A stretch of DNA of 64,000 nt from Halopelagius fulvigenes (GCF_042662625.1 NZ_JBHSXH010000015.1:186001-250000), one strand, 5' to 3'; numbered from the stretch's first letter, positions 37,423 to 46,019 are shown. Notes: a model not told the origin generated them from the sequence alone. Numbers and translations are program-made.

Positions 37423-38780
37423 TGTAGGTATCCAAGTTCTCGCAGGTGGTCTTCGACCATCTCGTCGTCCTCGTCGACGCCGCGTTCCCCGCGCCGCATC
37501 TCCGCCATTCGGCGCTGGTGGTCGTCGAGGGCGGCGGCGAGTTCGTCGTACACCTCGCTCTCCTCGCCGGAGCGGTCGTCCCCCGGTTGTTCGTCGGGCG
37601 TCTCGCTCACGTCGAAGAGGAACTCGCCGTCGTCGGCGTGGCGGAGGAGTTTCCACCCGTCGCTCCGGCGCGCGAAGCTCCGGCTGTAATCTATCTGCCG
37701 ACCCACGTCGCCGAAGGCGAACTCCCGCGCCTCGACGTCACCGCGGGCGACATCGAGGGCGGAGGCGCCCTGCCACTCGTCCGGCGGGGCGACGCCGGCG
37801 GCGTCCGCGAGCGTCGGGGCGGTGTCGAGGAGTCGGACCTGCCCGTCGACGGTTCCCGTCTCGCCGACGCCGTCGACGAGGAAGGGGACGCGCACGACGC
37901 CCTCCCAGAACTCCGGCGGGTGGCCCGCGTGGCCGTGTTCGCCCACGAGTTCGCCGTGGTCCGCGGTGAAGCAGACGACGGTGTCGTCTCGGACTCCGCG
38001 GGCGTCGAGTTCGGATACGAGCGAGGCGAACTGGTCGTCCGCGTAGGCGCACTCGGCGTCGTACAGGTTCTTGATCAGGTCCCACTCCTCGTCGGTGACG
38101 TCCTCGGGGTGGTGCGTCCCCTTTCGCGAGAGGCGGCGACACTCGGCGACGCCCATCTGTTCGTCGAGGAACCGTCGCTGGTACTCCTCGGGCGCCTCGT
38201 AGGGGTGGTGGACGTCCATGTAGTGGAGCCAGACGAACCAGTCCTCGTCGGCGTCCCTCTCGTCTATCCACTCGAGGGCGCGGCGGTTGAGCGAGGCGGC
38301 GCGTTCGTACTCGCTGTCGTTGCCGGTCGTCTCCGACCAGAACGCGTCGAGGCGGGTGTAGACGCGTTCGATGGTCTTGAACAGGAGGCCGCTCTTGTCG
38401 AGGTTCGACTGGACGAACTGCTTCAGTCTCCCCGCTTCGGTCGAACCGCTGGCGTCGTGCATCACGTCGAACCCGCGGTCGTAGTTGTACGACCCGCTGG
38501 CGAAGTGGTTGTCCGTGTACCCCGCGGTGGCGTAGCCGGCGTCCCGAAGACGCTCTGCGAGAGTGACGACGCCACCCTCTGCGGGGATTCCGAGCCCCTC
38601 GATGCTCGCGAAGTGACGGCTCGCGTGGATGGACGGGAACGAGGCGGGCGTAGAGGGACCGTTCGCGATGCACTGTCTGAATTCGAGTGCGTCGTCCGCG
38701 AACGACCGCGTGAAGGGCATGACCCTCTCGTTCACCCTATCAGCGCGGAGCGAGTCCACGGTGACGAGTAGGACGTTCAT
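37419..38780 (-). CDS. Sulfatase-family enzyme, Ser-type site lacking Arg
   Basis: 453 residues from the ATG at 38780 (MNVLLVTVDSLRADRV). It has the sulfatase N-terminus and CFTADHGELVGEHGHAGHPPEFW. The C/S-x-P-x-R signature reads S-T-P-A-S (residues 43-47), a Ser-type site without the Arg needed for recognition by maturation enzymes. Activity as a sulfatase is therefore doubtful; a phosphatase or transferase role is possible. It ends VEDHLRELGYLQ. It lies 11 bases after the GT4 gene in one transcription unit. Confidence 0.85.
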   Translation of the reverse strand: MNVLLVTVDSLRADRVNERVMPFTRSFADDALEFRQCIANGPSTPASFPSIHASRHFASIEGLGIPAEGGVVTLAERLRDAGYATAGYTDNHFASGSYNYDRGFDVMHDASGSTEAGRLKQFVQSNLDKSGLLFKTIERVYTRLDAFWSETTGNDSEYERAASLNRRALEWIDERDADEDWFVWLHYMDVHHPYEAPEEYQRRFLDEQMGVAECRRLSRKGTHHPEDVTDEEWDLIKNLYDAECAYADDQFASLVSELDARGVRDDTVVCFTADHGELVGEHGHAGHPPEFWEGVVRVPFLVDGVGETGTVDGQVRLLDTAPTLADAAGVAPPDEWQGASALDVARGDVEAREFAFGDVGRQIDYSRSFARRSDGWKLLRHADDGEFLFDVSETPDEQPGDDRSGEESEVYDELAAALDDHQRRMAEMRRGERGVDEDDEMVEDHLRELGYLQ

Positions 38781-38791
38781 ACTCCTTGCTC

Positions 38792-39847
38792 CTACCGACG
38801 CGACAAAAGCACTCTGTACTTCTCCTCGATCCGATCGGTGACCGCCTCCCAATCGGGGAGGCCGGCGGAAGACGTGTCGCGGTTCACGACCTCGGTGATC
38901 GCTTCCGCGACCGTGGCGGGTTCGACGTCTCCGACGCCGACGCACCCGTCGCGGCCGACCCAGTCGGAGAGTGCCCCCGCTTTGCGCACCACGCACGGCG
39001 TCCCTGCGGCCAACGACTCGGCGACGGTCATTCCGTACGCCTCGAACGACGAGAGCGTCAGGTGAGCGCTGGCGCCGGCGTAGAGCGAGGGGATGCGGTC
39101 GGCGTCGACGAATCCGAGGAACGACACTCTGTCGTCCACGCCCTCCTCCCGAGCGATCCGTTCGAGTTCGTCGCGGTACGGTCCCGACCCCACCACGAGA
39201 AGGTCGTACGCCGACAGTTCGGAGAGGGCTCGAATCGCGTGTTGGACGCCCTTGTACTCCTCCAATCGACCGACAGTCAGGAGGTACGGTCGGTCCCGGA
39301 CGACCGGTTCGGCGCGCTCGAATCGGTCCACGTCGAGTCCGTTCGGGATCACCGTCGCATCGACGCCGAAGTCGTCGGCCAACCGCTCTCGCTCCCAGTC
39401 GCTGACGGCGACGACGGCGTCGGCGCGTCGGACGGCCCGCCGACCGAGCGGTCGGTACAGCGAGAGCAACCGATCTCTGAGGGAGTCCGCGCTCCCGCCG
39501 TGGTAGTGCGGCGTCGCGACGAACCGTCGGTCGCCGACGCCGAGGGCGGCGAAAAAGAGGGGGAACGAGTGGTAGTTGTGCGCGTGGACGATGTCCGCGT
39601 CGCGACGTCGGACGGCGGCGGTCACCTGCGGGCAGACGTGCATCGCCCCGCCCGGTGCGAGTCCCCGGTGCCGACGCACCCGAACGCCGTTGCGGCGTTC
39701 CCGCCGGAAACCGCCATCTCCGGCGTCGGCGGTGACCACCGTCACGTCGTGACCGCGTTCGACCAGTCGCTCGGAGATCTCACGAACGTGCGTCTCCACG
39801 CCGCCCGACTGCGGCGGGTACCGCGGCGTCACCTGCAGTATCTTCAT
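38792..39847 (-). CDS. GT4-type glycosyltransferase
   Basis: 351 residues from the ATG at 39847 (MKILQVTPRYPPQSGGVETHV), a typical GT4 N-terminus. The donor-binding domain shows LLTVGRLEEYKGVQHAIRAL, LLVVGSGPYRDELERIA and LSSFEAYGMTVAESLAAGTPCVV. Its start overlaps the stop of the upstream GT2 gene by 4 bases, so the two transferases are made together. Likely adds successive sugars to a surface polymer or N-glycan. Donor unknown. Confidence 0.9.
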   Translation of the reverse strand: MKILQVTPRYPPQSGGVETHVREISERLVERGHDVTVVTADAGDGGFRRERRNGVRVRRHRGLAPGGAMHVCPQVTAAVRRRDADIVHAHNYHSFPLFFAALGVGDRRFVATPHYHGGSADSLRDRLLSLYRPLGRRAVRRADAVVAVSDWERERLADDFGVDATVIPNGLDVDRFERAEPVVRDRPYLLTVGRLEEYKGVQHAIRALSELSAYDLLVVGSGPYRDELERIAREEGVDDRVSFLGFVDADRIPSLYAGASAHLTLSSFEAYGMTVAESLAAGTPCVVRKAGALSDWVGRDGCVGVGDVEPATVAEAITEVVNRDTSSAGLPDWEAVTDRIEEKYRVLLSRR

Positions 39848-40998
39848 TCGTACACGTCCCGGAGTTCCTCGTCCACGTCCCAGATCGCCGACCCCTCGCC
39901 GCGCAGCAGCTTCACCGCAGCGAAGAGCAGCGACACCTGCGTGTCGAACACGGCGTAGATGGGTTGGAGGCCCCCCAAGCGGTCCCGAGAGCCGAGGAGG
40001 GTGAACGCCCCCAGCGCGGCCGGAACGGCGAGACCGAACGGCCCCGCGACGGCGAGTCCGGCGAGCGTCGTCGCCGCCACCGCGCCCGCGAGAAGCCACG
40101 GCGAGAGTATCATGAACCACCAGTTGAACGGGAGGACGACGCCGCCGTAGAGGCCGTGTCGCCCGAGTGCGTCGCGGTGCTGGACCAACAGCCGAATCAG
40201 GCCCATCGCCCGGCGGTCCTTCTGCGTCCGTCGCTTCCCGAACTCGGAGTGAGACGCCTCCATGTAGCGGACGTCGGGGTCGAAGACGACGCGCTTGCCG
40301 TTGCGCCGAATCTTCAGGGCGAGTTCGGTGTCGTCCGCGATGGAGTTCGGGTCGATGGGGACGATCTCGTCGTTCTCGAACGCGGAGAACGGCCCGTGGA
40401 AGATGAGCGTCGAGTCGATGTGGCTCTCCAGCGTCTGAATCATCGCCTGGACGCCGCGGTACCCCTCCTCGACTTCGCTCCCGCCGAGGACCTCGACGTT
40501 GCGGCCGGTGACCGCGCCCACGTCGGGGTCGGCGAGGTTCGCGGCGGCCTCGCGGAGGGCGTCGGCGGCGACTTTCGAGTCGCAGTCCGTCTTGACGACC
40601 ATCTCGTTTTCCGCGGCGGCGTAGGCGTCGTTGAGGGCGGGCGCGAGTCCCCGCCGTTCGTCCTCTTCGAGGAGGTTCAGCGTCGGGTGTTCACGTTCGG
40701 CGAAGAAGCTCCGAACGATGTCTCGCGTGTCGTCGTCGCTGGAGTCGACGACGACGACTTCGACTTTCTCCGTGGGGTAGTCGAGCGAGACGATGTCGCG
40801 GAGTTTGTTCTCGATGATGCGTTCCTCGTTGTACGTCGGGAGGACGACGCTGACCGTCGGTTCGGCGGGTTCCTTCTTCGCGGGCGACCCGGAGGGGTTC
40901 CAGACCTTGTACAGCAGAAGATACAGCACGTAGGGTAACCCCGTCAACGACAGTAATCCCGCGACTGCGGAGACGAGGCGGCGGACGAACGTACGCAT
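39844..40998 (-). CDS. GT2-type membrane glycosyltransferase
   Basis: 384 residues. One N-terminal membrane segment (VAGLLSLTGLPYVLYLLLYKVW) precedes a GT-A domain with VSVVLPTYNEERIIENKL and the DxD-like KTDCDSK. Two or three membrane segments near 285-345 follow (FMILSPWLLAGAVAATTLAG, LAVPAALGAFTLLG). It resembles processive or dolichol-linked family 2 enzymes of the Agl set, but I cannot say which. A TATA-like GATTTTTATC lies about 20-27 bases upstream, with a palindrome between it and the start. Confidence 0.88.
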   Translation of the reverse strand: MRTFVRRLVSAVAGLLSLTGLPYVLYLLLYKVWNPSGSPAKKEPAEPTVSVVLPTYNEERIIENKLRDIVSLDYPTEKVEVVVVDSSDDDTRDIVRSFFAEREHPTLNLLEEDERRGLAPALNDAYAAAENEMVVKTDCDSKVAADALREAAANLADPDVGAVTGRNVEVLGGSEVEEGYRGVQAMIQTLESHIDSTLIFHGPFSAFENDEIVPIDPNSIADDTELALKIRRNGKRVVFDPDVRYMEASHSEFGKRRTQKDRRAMGLIRLLVQHRDALGRHGLYGGVVLPFNWWFMILSPWLLAGAVAATTLAGLAVAGPFGLAVPAALGAFTLLGSRDRLGGLQPIYAVFDTQVSLLFAAVKLLRGEGSAIWDVDEELRDVYE

Positions 40999-41000
40999 AC

Positions 41001-41017
41001 CCGTCCTTCAGGGACGG
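41001..41017. promoter_or_regulatory. Palindrome just upstream of the GT2 start
   Basis: CCGTCC-ttcag-GGACGG, perfect 6-base arms, lies 3-19 bases before the ATG at 40998 and directly after the TATA-like box. This covers the expected transcription start, so it could be an operator. Similar CCTTCAGGG-type hairpins occur near some haloarchaeal transposons, so a remnant is the alternative. Confidence 0.4.
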
Positions 41018-41079
41018 AGATAAAAATCCCCGCGGTCTGAGTCGTCGTCCGCGTTCGTCTCGTCCGGGCGTCGGTGCGA

Positions 41080-41841
41080 TTACTCCGACTCGCCCTCGGC
41101 GCTCGCTTGCCCCGCCCCCTCGTCGCCGCGTTCGGCCTGTATCCTCCGCTCTGCTTCGTCCCGGTCTTCGGGGTAGCCGACGTCGATGCGCCACCCTTCG
41201 AGGCGCAGGGCGTCGATGGTCCGTCCGCTCTCTATCAACAGGTCGACGGCGTCCGAAATCTCGTACTCGCCGCGGTCGGACGGTTGCACGAGGCGGCACG
41301 CGTGGAATATCGCCGGCGAGAAGGTGTAAAATCCGGTCATGACGAGATTCGACGGCGGGTCGTCGGGTTTCTCGACGACGTCGGTAATCTCGCCGTACTT
41401 GTTGGTGTCGCAGACGCCGTACCGACTCGCTTCCTCCCACGGCACCTCCTCGACGAGGAAGGCGGCGTCGGCCCGGTCCTCGCGTTGCCGTCGGACGACG
41501 TCCTTCAGGTTCGCCCGGAAGACGTTGTCTCCGAGCATGAGCATGAAGTCGTCGTCGATGTGTTCTTCGACGGTCAGCAACGCGTGCGCGAGTCCCTTCT
41601 GTTCGCGTTGGTGGGCGTAGGTTATCGGAATGCCCTCGTACTCGTCGCCGTAGTGGCTGATTATCCTCTCCTTCAGGTACCCGACCACGAGGACGAACTC
41701 GTCGGCGCCGAGCTCTCGGAGTTGGTCGAGGCAGTGGGTGATGATCGGTTCGCCGTCGATTTCGACCATCCCCTTCGGTTTGTCGTCGGTGAGGGGTCGA
41801 AGTCGAGTTCCTTTGCCCGCCGCGAGAACCACTGCTTGCAT
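41080..41841 (-). CDS. aglF: Glucose-1-phosphate nucleotidyltransferase AglF
   Basis: 253 residues from the ATG at 41841 (MQAVVLAAGKGTRLRPLTDDKPKGM), the nucleotidyltransferase signature. MLGDNVFRANL, VVEKPDDPPSNLVMTGFYTFSPAIF and GWRIDVGYPEDRDEAE match H. volcanii AglF closely from memory. It makes UDP-glucose from glucose-1-phosphate and UTP, feeding AglM. An acidic tail follows. Divergent from aglJ across a 209-base gap. An alternative start at 41889 would add 16 residues not seen in the family. Confidence 0.92.
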   Translation of the reverse strand: MQAVVLAAGKGTRLRPLTDDKPKGMVEIDGEPIITHCLDQLRELGADEFVLVVGYLKERIISHYGDEYEGIPITYAHQREQKGLAHALLTVEEHIDDDFMLMLGDNVFRANLKDVVRRQREDRADAAFLVEEVPWEEASRYGVCDTNKYGEITDVVEKPDDPPSNLVMTGFYTFSPAIFHACRLVQPSDRGEYEISDAVDLLIESGRTIDALRLEGWRIDVGYPEDRDEAERRIQAERGDEGAGQASAEGESE

Positions 41842-41945
41842 GTCCGGTTCTTCTCCGTAAGCGCGTATATATCTCATGTGTAAACGCATCCGCTATATCG
41901 AGACGCATCTCCTGCGTGTCGACCGAACGCCGCCGGCGACGGTGA

Positions 41946-41994
41946 CGAGACGCGAAGCGTCTTGTCCGCCAACCGGAACGCGAAGCGTTCTGGT
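41946..41994. repeat. Two tandem GCGAAGC-loop hairpins between aglF and aglJ
   Basis: The first hairpin is CGAGACGC-gaa-GCGTCTTG (41946-41964, 8 pairs with one G-T). The second is ACCGGAACGC-gaa-GCGTTCTGGT (41972-41994, 10 pairs with one G-T). Both have a C-GAA-G loop, known as an unusually stable DNA mini-hairpin. GGTGACG occurs at each side (41941-41947 and 41992-41998). They lie in the divergent aglF/aglJ promoter region. Confidence 0.6.
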
Positions 41995-42050
41995 GACGTT
42001 GCCGACAGAGACAGCAACCCTTTTGCGCTACCCCCAAAGAAATCCGTCCA

Positions 42051-43067
42051 ATGCCGCCACTCGACTCCGTCTGCGTTCTCATCCCCACCTACAACGAGGC
42101 CGAGACCATCGGCCGCGTCGTAGAGAATTTCCGCGAGGAGGGCTTCGAGAACATCCTCGTCATCGACGGCGGGTCCGAAGACGGCACCGCGGAGGTCGCC
42201 GAGGAACGCGGCGCGCGCGTCGCCATGCAGTCGGGGTCCGGAAAGGGACAGGCCATCCGCGAGGCGGTCGAGTACCACATCGACGCGCCGTACGTCCTGA
42301 TGCTCGACGGCGACGCGACGTACCGCGCGGAGGACGCGCAGGCGATGCTGGAACCCTTAGACGAGGGGTACGAACACGTCATCGGCGACCGGTTCGCCGA
42401 CATGCGCGACGGGGCGATGACGAAGTTCAACCAGATCGGAAACGGCATCGTCAACGACGCCTTCGCGGCCATCCACGGCCAGAACTTCGAGGACATCCTC
42501 TCGGGCTACCGCGCCTTCACGCGCGAATCGTTCTCGCGGATGACCCTCACGGCGGACGGGTTCGGCGTCGAGACGGAGATGGCCGTCGAGTGCATCAAGC
42601 GGAACATCAAGACGGCGGTCGTCCCCATCGCGTACCTCCCCCGTCCGTCCGGGTCGGACACGAACCTGCGGCCCATCCGCGACGGCGGCATCATCTTTCT
42701 GGAGCTGTACCGCCGAGCGAAGACGAACAACCCGCTGTTCTACTTCGGGAGCGTCGGCGGTATCTCCACCCTCATCGGGATCCTCGTCGCCGTCTACGTC
42801 GCCGTCGAGTGGGTGACGGTCCGCGTCTCGCACGAGGTGCTCGCCGTCGTCGCCGCGGGCGCCATCCTGTTCGGCGTCCAACTCCTGATGTTCGGCGTCC
42901 TCTCCGACCTCATCCTGACGCTGCACCGCGACACGCTCCGAAAGATAGACGACGAGTTCGAGTCGAGCGAGTCCGGCGAGACGACGAGGGCGGCGAAAAG
43001 GGCGGACGCCGCCGAGGACGCGCCCGCGCCGGACGGGGAGACGGTCGAACGGACGAACCGGGGCTGA
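42051..43067 (+). CDS. aglJ: Dolichol-phosphate glycosyltransferase AglJ
   Basis: 338 residues. Family 2 transferase that adds the first sugar of the N-glycan to dolichol phosphate. CVLIPTYNEAETIGRVVENF is at the N-terminus, a DxD-like MLDGDATYRAED follows, and GQNFEDILSGYRAFTRESF is typical of the AglJ/DPMS-like group. Two membrane segments lie at about 235-300. The C-terminal about 40 residues are acidic and extend past the usual end. A TATA-like CCCTTTTGC is about 30 bases upstream. Assignment rests on recall of AglJ features. Confidence 0.88.
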   Translation: MPPLDSVCVLIPTYNEAETIGRVVENFREEGFENILVIDGGSEDGTAEVAEERGARVAMQSGSGKGQAIREAVEYHIDAPYVLMLDGDATYRAEDAQAMLEPLDEGYEHVIGDRFADMRDGAMTKFNQIGNGIVNDAFAAIHGQNFEDILSGYRAFTRESFSRMTLTADGFGVETEMAVECIKRNIKTAVVPIAYLPRPSGSDTNLRPIRDGGIIFLELYRRAKTNNPLFYFGSVGGISTLIGILVAVYVAVEWVTVRVSHEVLAVVAAGAILFGVQLLMFGVLSDLILTLHRDTLRKIDDEFESSESGETTRAAKRADAAEDAPAPDGETVERTNRG

Positions 43068-43149
43068 ACGCGGCGGCGGTTGGCGACCCGCGGGAGACGA
43101 GAAACGACGGACCGCGCGAGAGGGGGCGACGGCGAGGAGAGGCGACGAC

Positions 43150-43476
43150 TCAGAAGGGGAGCAGACTTCGAAGCTGCTGTAAGAACCCGCCGGACGCCGA
43201 GGAGCGGTACTCCTCGAACACCGGGTGCAGTTGGTTCAGAAGCTCCGTCTCGGTATCGAACTCCGAGGACGGGACCGACGAGAGCGCTTCCTCGATCGCG
43301 ACGCCGTTGCCCGAGGCGTCGTACGGTATCTTCGCGTTGTCGAGGGCGCGGACCACTTCGTCGTCGGTGGCCGGGAACTGAATCTCGGCTTCGGACAGTC
43401 GAGCGTCGAGCGCCGCGATACCGAACTCGAGCGTGTCCGGTTCGTCCCCTCCCTGCTGTGGTGGTCTGACCGCCAT
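43150..43476 (-). CDS. DUF5789-type haloarchaeal protein
   Basis: 108 residues from the ATG at 43476 (MAVRPPQQGG). This start is preferred over the ATG at 43497 because the TATA-like GTTTTTC lies 28-32 bases before 43476. The core ALDARLSEAEIQFPATDDEVVRALDNAKIPYDASGN recalls the DUF5789 family of small haloarchaeal proteins. Function unknown; no membrane segment. Converges on aglJ with an 82-base gap. Confidence 0.75.
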   Translation of the reverse strand: MAVRPPQQGGDEPDTLEFGIAALDARLSEAEIQFPATDDEVVRALDNAKIPYDASGNGVAIEEALSSVPSSEFDTETELLNQLHPVFEEYRSSASGGFLQQLRSLLPF

Positions 43477-43740
43477 TACGGGCCGATACGTGTTCATCGT
43501 TGGAAAAACCCCCGACTGACGCTCTGGCGGACGAGACGCGGGAATCTCCCCTCGACGTCGCCGTCGGACTCCATCCGCGGTCCTCGGTTCCGTCTGCGGT
43601 CCTCGATTCCGCCCGGAGCCGAATCGGCCGCCGTCCGTCGCCGATTCGGGGCCGACACGCTCGGCGGGACGGCGGCGGACCGGGGGAATCGAGCGCATCC
43701 GTTATACTTACCCGGAACGTCGTCACCGACGAGAACGACG

Positions 43741-43953
43741 ATGACGGACTACACCACCGTGTCCATCCCGAAGGACCTCGCGGACCGCGTCGAAGAGACC
43801 ATCGAGGGGACGAGTTTCTCCAGTACGAGCGACCTCGTTCGGTTCCTCCTGCGGAGTATCGTCATCCAACACCAGAAGGAGGGACAGCTCACGGAGGCAC
43901 AGTTCGAGGAGATAACCGACCAACTCGCGGATTTGGGGTATCTCGACAGGTGA
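43741..43953 (+). CDS. Ribbon-helix-helix type DNA-binding protein
   Basis: 70 residues. MTDYTTVSIPKDLADRVEETIEGTSFSSTSDLVRFLLRSIV is a MetJ/Arc-type ribbon-helix-helix: a short strand, then two helices. It is probably a dimeric repressor. The C-terminus ends TDQLADLGYLDR, very like the tails of the phosphatase-family enzymes upstream. A TATA-like GTTATACTTA (43701-43710) lies about 32 bases before the ATG. Target unknown. Confidence 0.85.
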   Translation: MTDYTTVSIPKDLADRVEETIEGTSFSSTSDLVRFLLRSIVIQHQKEGQLTEAQFEEITDQLADLGYLDR

Positions 43954-43961
43954 TCGGGTAG

Positions 43962-44381
43962 TTACTCGGAGGCGAGCGACTCGTTCGGCGGGTGGGCGTC
44001 CACGACGTCGAGTCCGAACCCGCGTCCGCTCCGGTCGAACGCCTTGACCGACTCGTCCTCCCACGGGGGGACGGCGACGATGACGGCCGCGGCGAAGTCG
44101 TCCTCTCGCGTCGGCCGGGGCGGCCCCTGCGGGTGAGAGACGAACCTCGCGCGCCCGCGCCCGGCGGGCGTCCCGAGGTCCAAGCCGAAGACGGCGTTGA
44201 CGGAGCTGCCGGCATCGGGGAGGTAGAACGTCGTCAGTACGGGCGTCTCGGGGTCTAGGCCGACGTCTCGTTCGAAGTCGCCGGCGGGCGTCGCCGTGAG
44301 GACGACGCTCATCCGCTCGGGTTCGCTCTCCTCGGCCATGTCGAGGAGAACGTCGAGCAAGCCGCGGGTGATGTGTACCAC
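43962..44381 (-). CDS. JAB/MPN-like protein with a degenerate JAMM site
   Basis: 139 residues. The pattern RARFVSHPQGPPRPTREDD looks like the JAMM signature H-S-H-P-x-G-x4-P-S-x2-D, but the first His is replaced by Val and the Ser by Thr. A zinc protease activity is therefore unlikely. The upstream part (MSVVLTATPAGD, VLTTFYLPDAGSSVNAVFG) fits the JAB fold. It may bind ubiquitin-like SAMP proteins or be structural. This is inference from motif resemblance only. The gene sits 8 bases from the RHH gene, convergent. Confidence 0.6.
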   Translation of the reverse strand: MVHITRGLLDVLLDMAEESEPERMSVVLTATPAGDFERDVGLDPETPVLTTFYLPDAGSSVNAVFGLDLGTPAGRGRARFVSHPQGPPRPTREDDFAAAVIVAVPPWEDESVKAFDRSGRGFGLDVVDAHPPNESLASE

Positions 44382-44474
44382 GGTAGAACTACGGGGGGAA
44401 CAGATAAAAAACGTGACCGGATTCGACGCCGCTCGGCGGACTCGCGCCGGGAACGGCGCTTCGAGGGCGTCGTT

Positions 44475-45161
44475 TCAGGAGACCATCTCCCTGACCGCGC
44501 GCCCGTACGCGCCCGGCATGTTCCGCCGCGCGTCGTCCAGCGCTTGTTCGAGTGCGCGGGCCGCCCCCGCGAGAACGCCCTCGCCGTGGCCGACGAGGAG
44601 TCGTTCGGGGTCGTACCCCGAGAGGTTCTTCCGCGGCGGGAACGGCCGGCGCATCGGGTGGACGCCCACCGTCTCGCCCGGCGCGCGGAAGAACGACGCG
44701 GTGCCCACCGACTCGGGGACGACCATCGTCCCGTCGGACCGGCGGACGAACCCCGCCTCCTGCCACGGCGGGATGGAGGCGTCGCGGACGACGAACGACT
44801 CGAACCCGGAGTCGCCGAGGCGGCGGCCGAACCGTTCGACGGGCGCGGCTATCTCCTCTACCACACCCGCCATCCAGTCGGGAACGTACACCGAAACCCC
44901 GTGGCGGGTCGCTATCTCGGCGGCGTCGCGCTTGTGCCGGTCGAGTCCGACGACGACGCCCGCGACGTCCCCGAACTCGGCCAACAGGTCGTCGAGTTCC
45001 GGCGCGTCCACCGGGTCGAACACCCAGACGCCCCCGTCGTCGCCGACGACGGCGTGACTGGCCCGTTGCATGTCCTCCTCGGGGTACGCTATCCACCCGA
45101 CCCCGTCGTCCCAGCGGTCGATTTCGCGGTACTCGCTCGAACCGCTCCCCTTCATCGGCAT
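44475..45161 (-). CDS. Metallo-beta-lactamase-fold-like protein without the usual metal motif
   Basis: 228 residues. The order of elements (HAVVGDDGGVWVFDPVDAPELDDLLAEFGDVAGVVVGLDRHKRDAAEIATRHGVSVYVP ... LLVGHGEGVL) follows an MBL fold, but HxHxDH is reduced to DRHKRD, so most metal ligands are lost. The gene is intact and codon use is normal. The start at 45161 is chosen because the minus-strand TATA-like GTTTAAGCG is about 25 bases upstream; the ATG at 45155 is the alternative. Role unknown. Confidence 0.65.
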   Translation of the reverse strand: MPMKGSGSSEYREIDRWDDGVGWIAYPEEDMQRASHAVVGDDGGVWVFDPVDAPELDDLLAEFGDVAGVVVGLDRHKRDAAEIATRHGVSVYVPDWMAGVVEEIAAPVERFGRRLGDSGFESFVVRDASIPPWQEAGFVRRSDGTMVVPESVGTASFFRAPGETVGVHPMRRPFPPRKNLSGYDPERLLVGHGEGVLAGAARALEQALDDARRNMPGAYGRAVREMVS

Positions 45162-45293
45162 GCCCGAACAGAGGGCCGGAACGCGCTTAAACGCTCCCGC
45201 CGTGACACGCCCGGCGGGCGACGGTTCGCGGATCGGAGCGAAACGCTCGCGGGTCAGAGGGATCTATTTCGGGCCGGCGCGCGTAGGGCCGCC

Positions 45294-46019
45294 ATGCTCA
45301 CCCACCTCTGCCGCCTCGCACTCGAAGTGAAGTACGTCGGGTCCGCCCGCGAGTTCTACGAGACTCGGCTCGGGCTGGTCCCGGCCGACGAGTCGGACTC
45401 GGAAGTCGCCTACGACGTGGGGGAGACGACGCTCGTCCTCCGGCGACCGACCGCCGTCCCCCGCGGCGGAATCCACACCCACTACGCCTTCTCGACCACC
45501 CGCGAGGCGTACAACGGGTGGGTCGAACGCTTCTCCGATCTGGACCCCGTGGAGTTCTCCTTCGGGTCGTCGCGGTCGGTGTACGTCTACGACCCCGACG
45601 GGAACTGCGTCGAAGTCGGCGGCACGGAGTCGGCCGAGTCGGCGGGCGCGGACGGGGCCGTCGGACCGGACGACGCCGGCCCCCTCACCGGCATCTTCGA
45701 GGTGGTGTTGGAGGTGGCCGATTTAGACAGCGCCGAGGAACGGTACCGCGCTCTCGGGTTCGAAGTCGTAGACGAGGGCGCGGAGAGGCGGCGAGTTCGC
45801 CTCTCCGGACCGGTCGATATCGAACTGTGGGAACCGCAGTTGGGAATCGCGGACGCGCGCGGGGGCGTCCACGTGGACCTGACGTTCGCCGCGGAGGACG
45901 CCGAGGCGGCGGTCGAAGCCGGCGGTCCGTGGGCCGACGGCCCGGAAGAGGTAGACGGCGGCCTTCGCGTCCGCGACGCCGACGGCCACGTCCTGACGTT
46001 CAGAGACGGTCGGTGTTGA
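45294..46019 (+). CDS. VOC-family (glyoxalase/dioxygenase fold) protein
   Basis: 241 residues from the ATG at 45294, with a TATA-like GATCTATTTC about 30 bases upstream. Two VOC modules: residues 1-110 (CRLALEVKYVGSAREFYETRLGLVP ... VYVYDPDGNCVEVGG) and about 130-241 (IFEVVLEVADLDSAEERYRALGF ... VRDADGHVLTFRDG). The duplicated layout is that of dioxygenases and glyoxalases. Substrate unknown. Its 3' end overlaps the convergent gene at 46000 by 20 bases. Confidence 0.88.
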   Translation: MLTHLCRLALEVKYVGSAREFYETRLGLVPADESDSEVAYDVGETTLVLRRPTAVPRGGIHTHYAFSTTREAYNGWVERFSDLDPVEFSFGSSRSVYVYDPDGNCVEVGGTESAESAGADGAVGPDDAGPLTGIFEVVLEVADLDSAEERYRALGFEVVDEGAERRRVRLSGPVDIELWEPQLGIADARGGVHVDLTFAAEDAEAAVEAGGPWADGPEEVDGGLRVRDADGHVLTFRDGRC

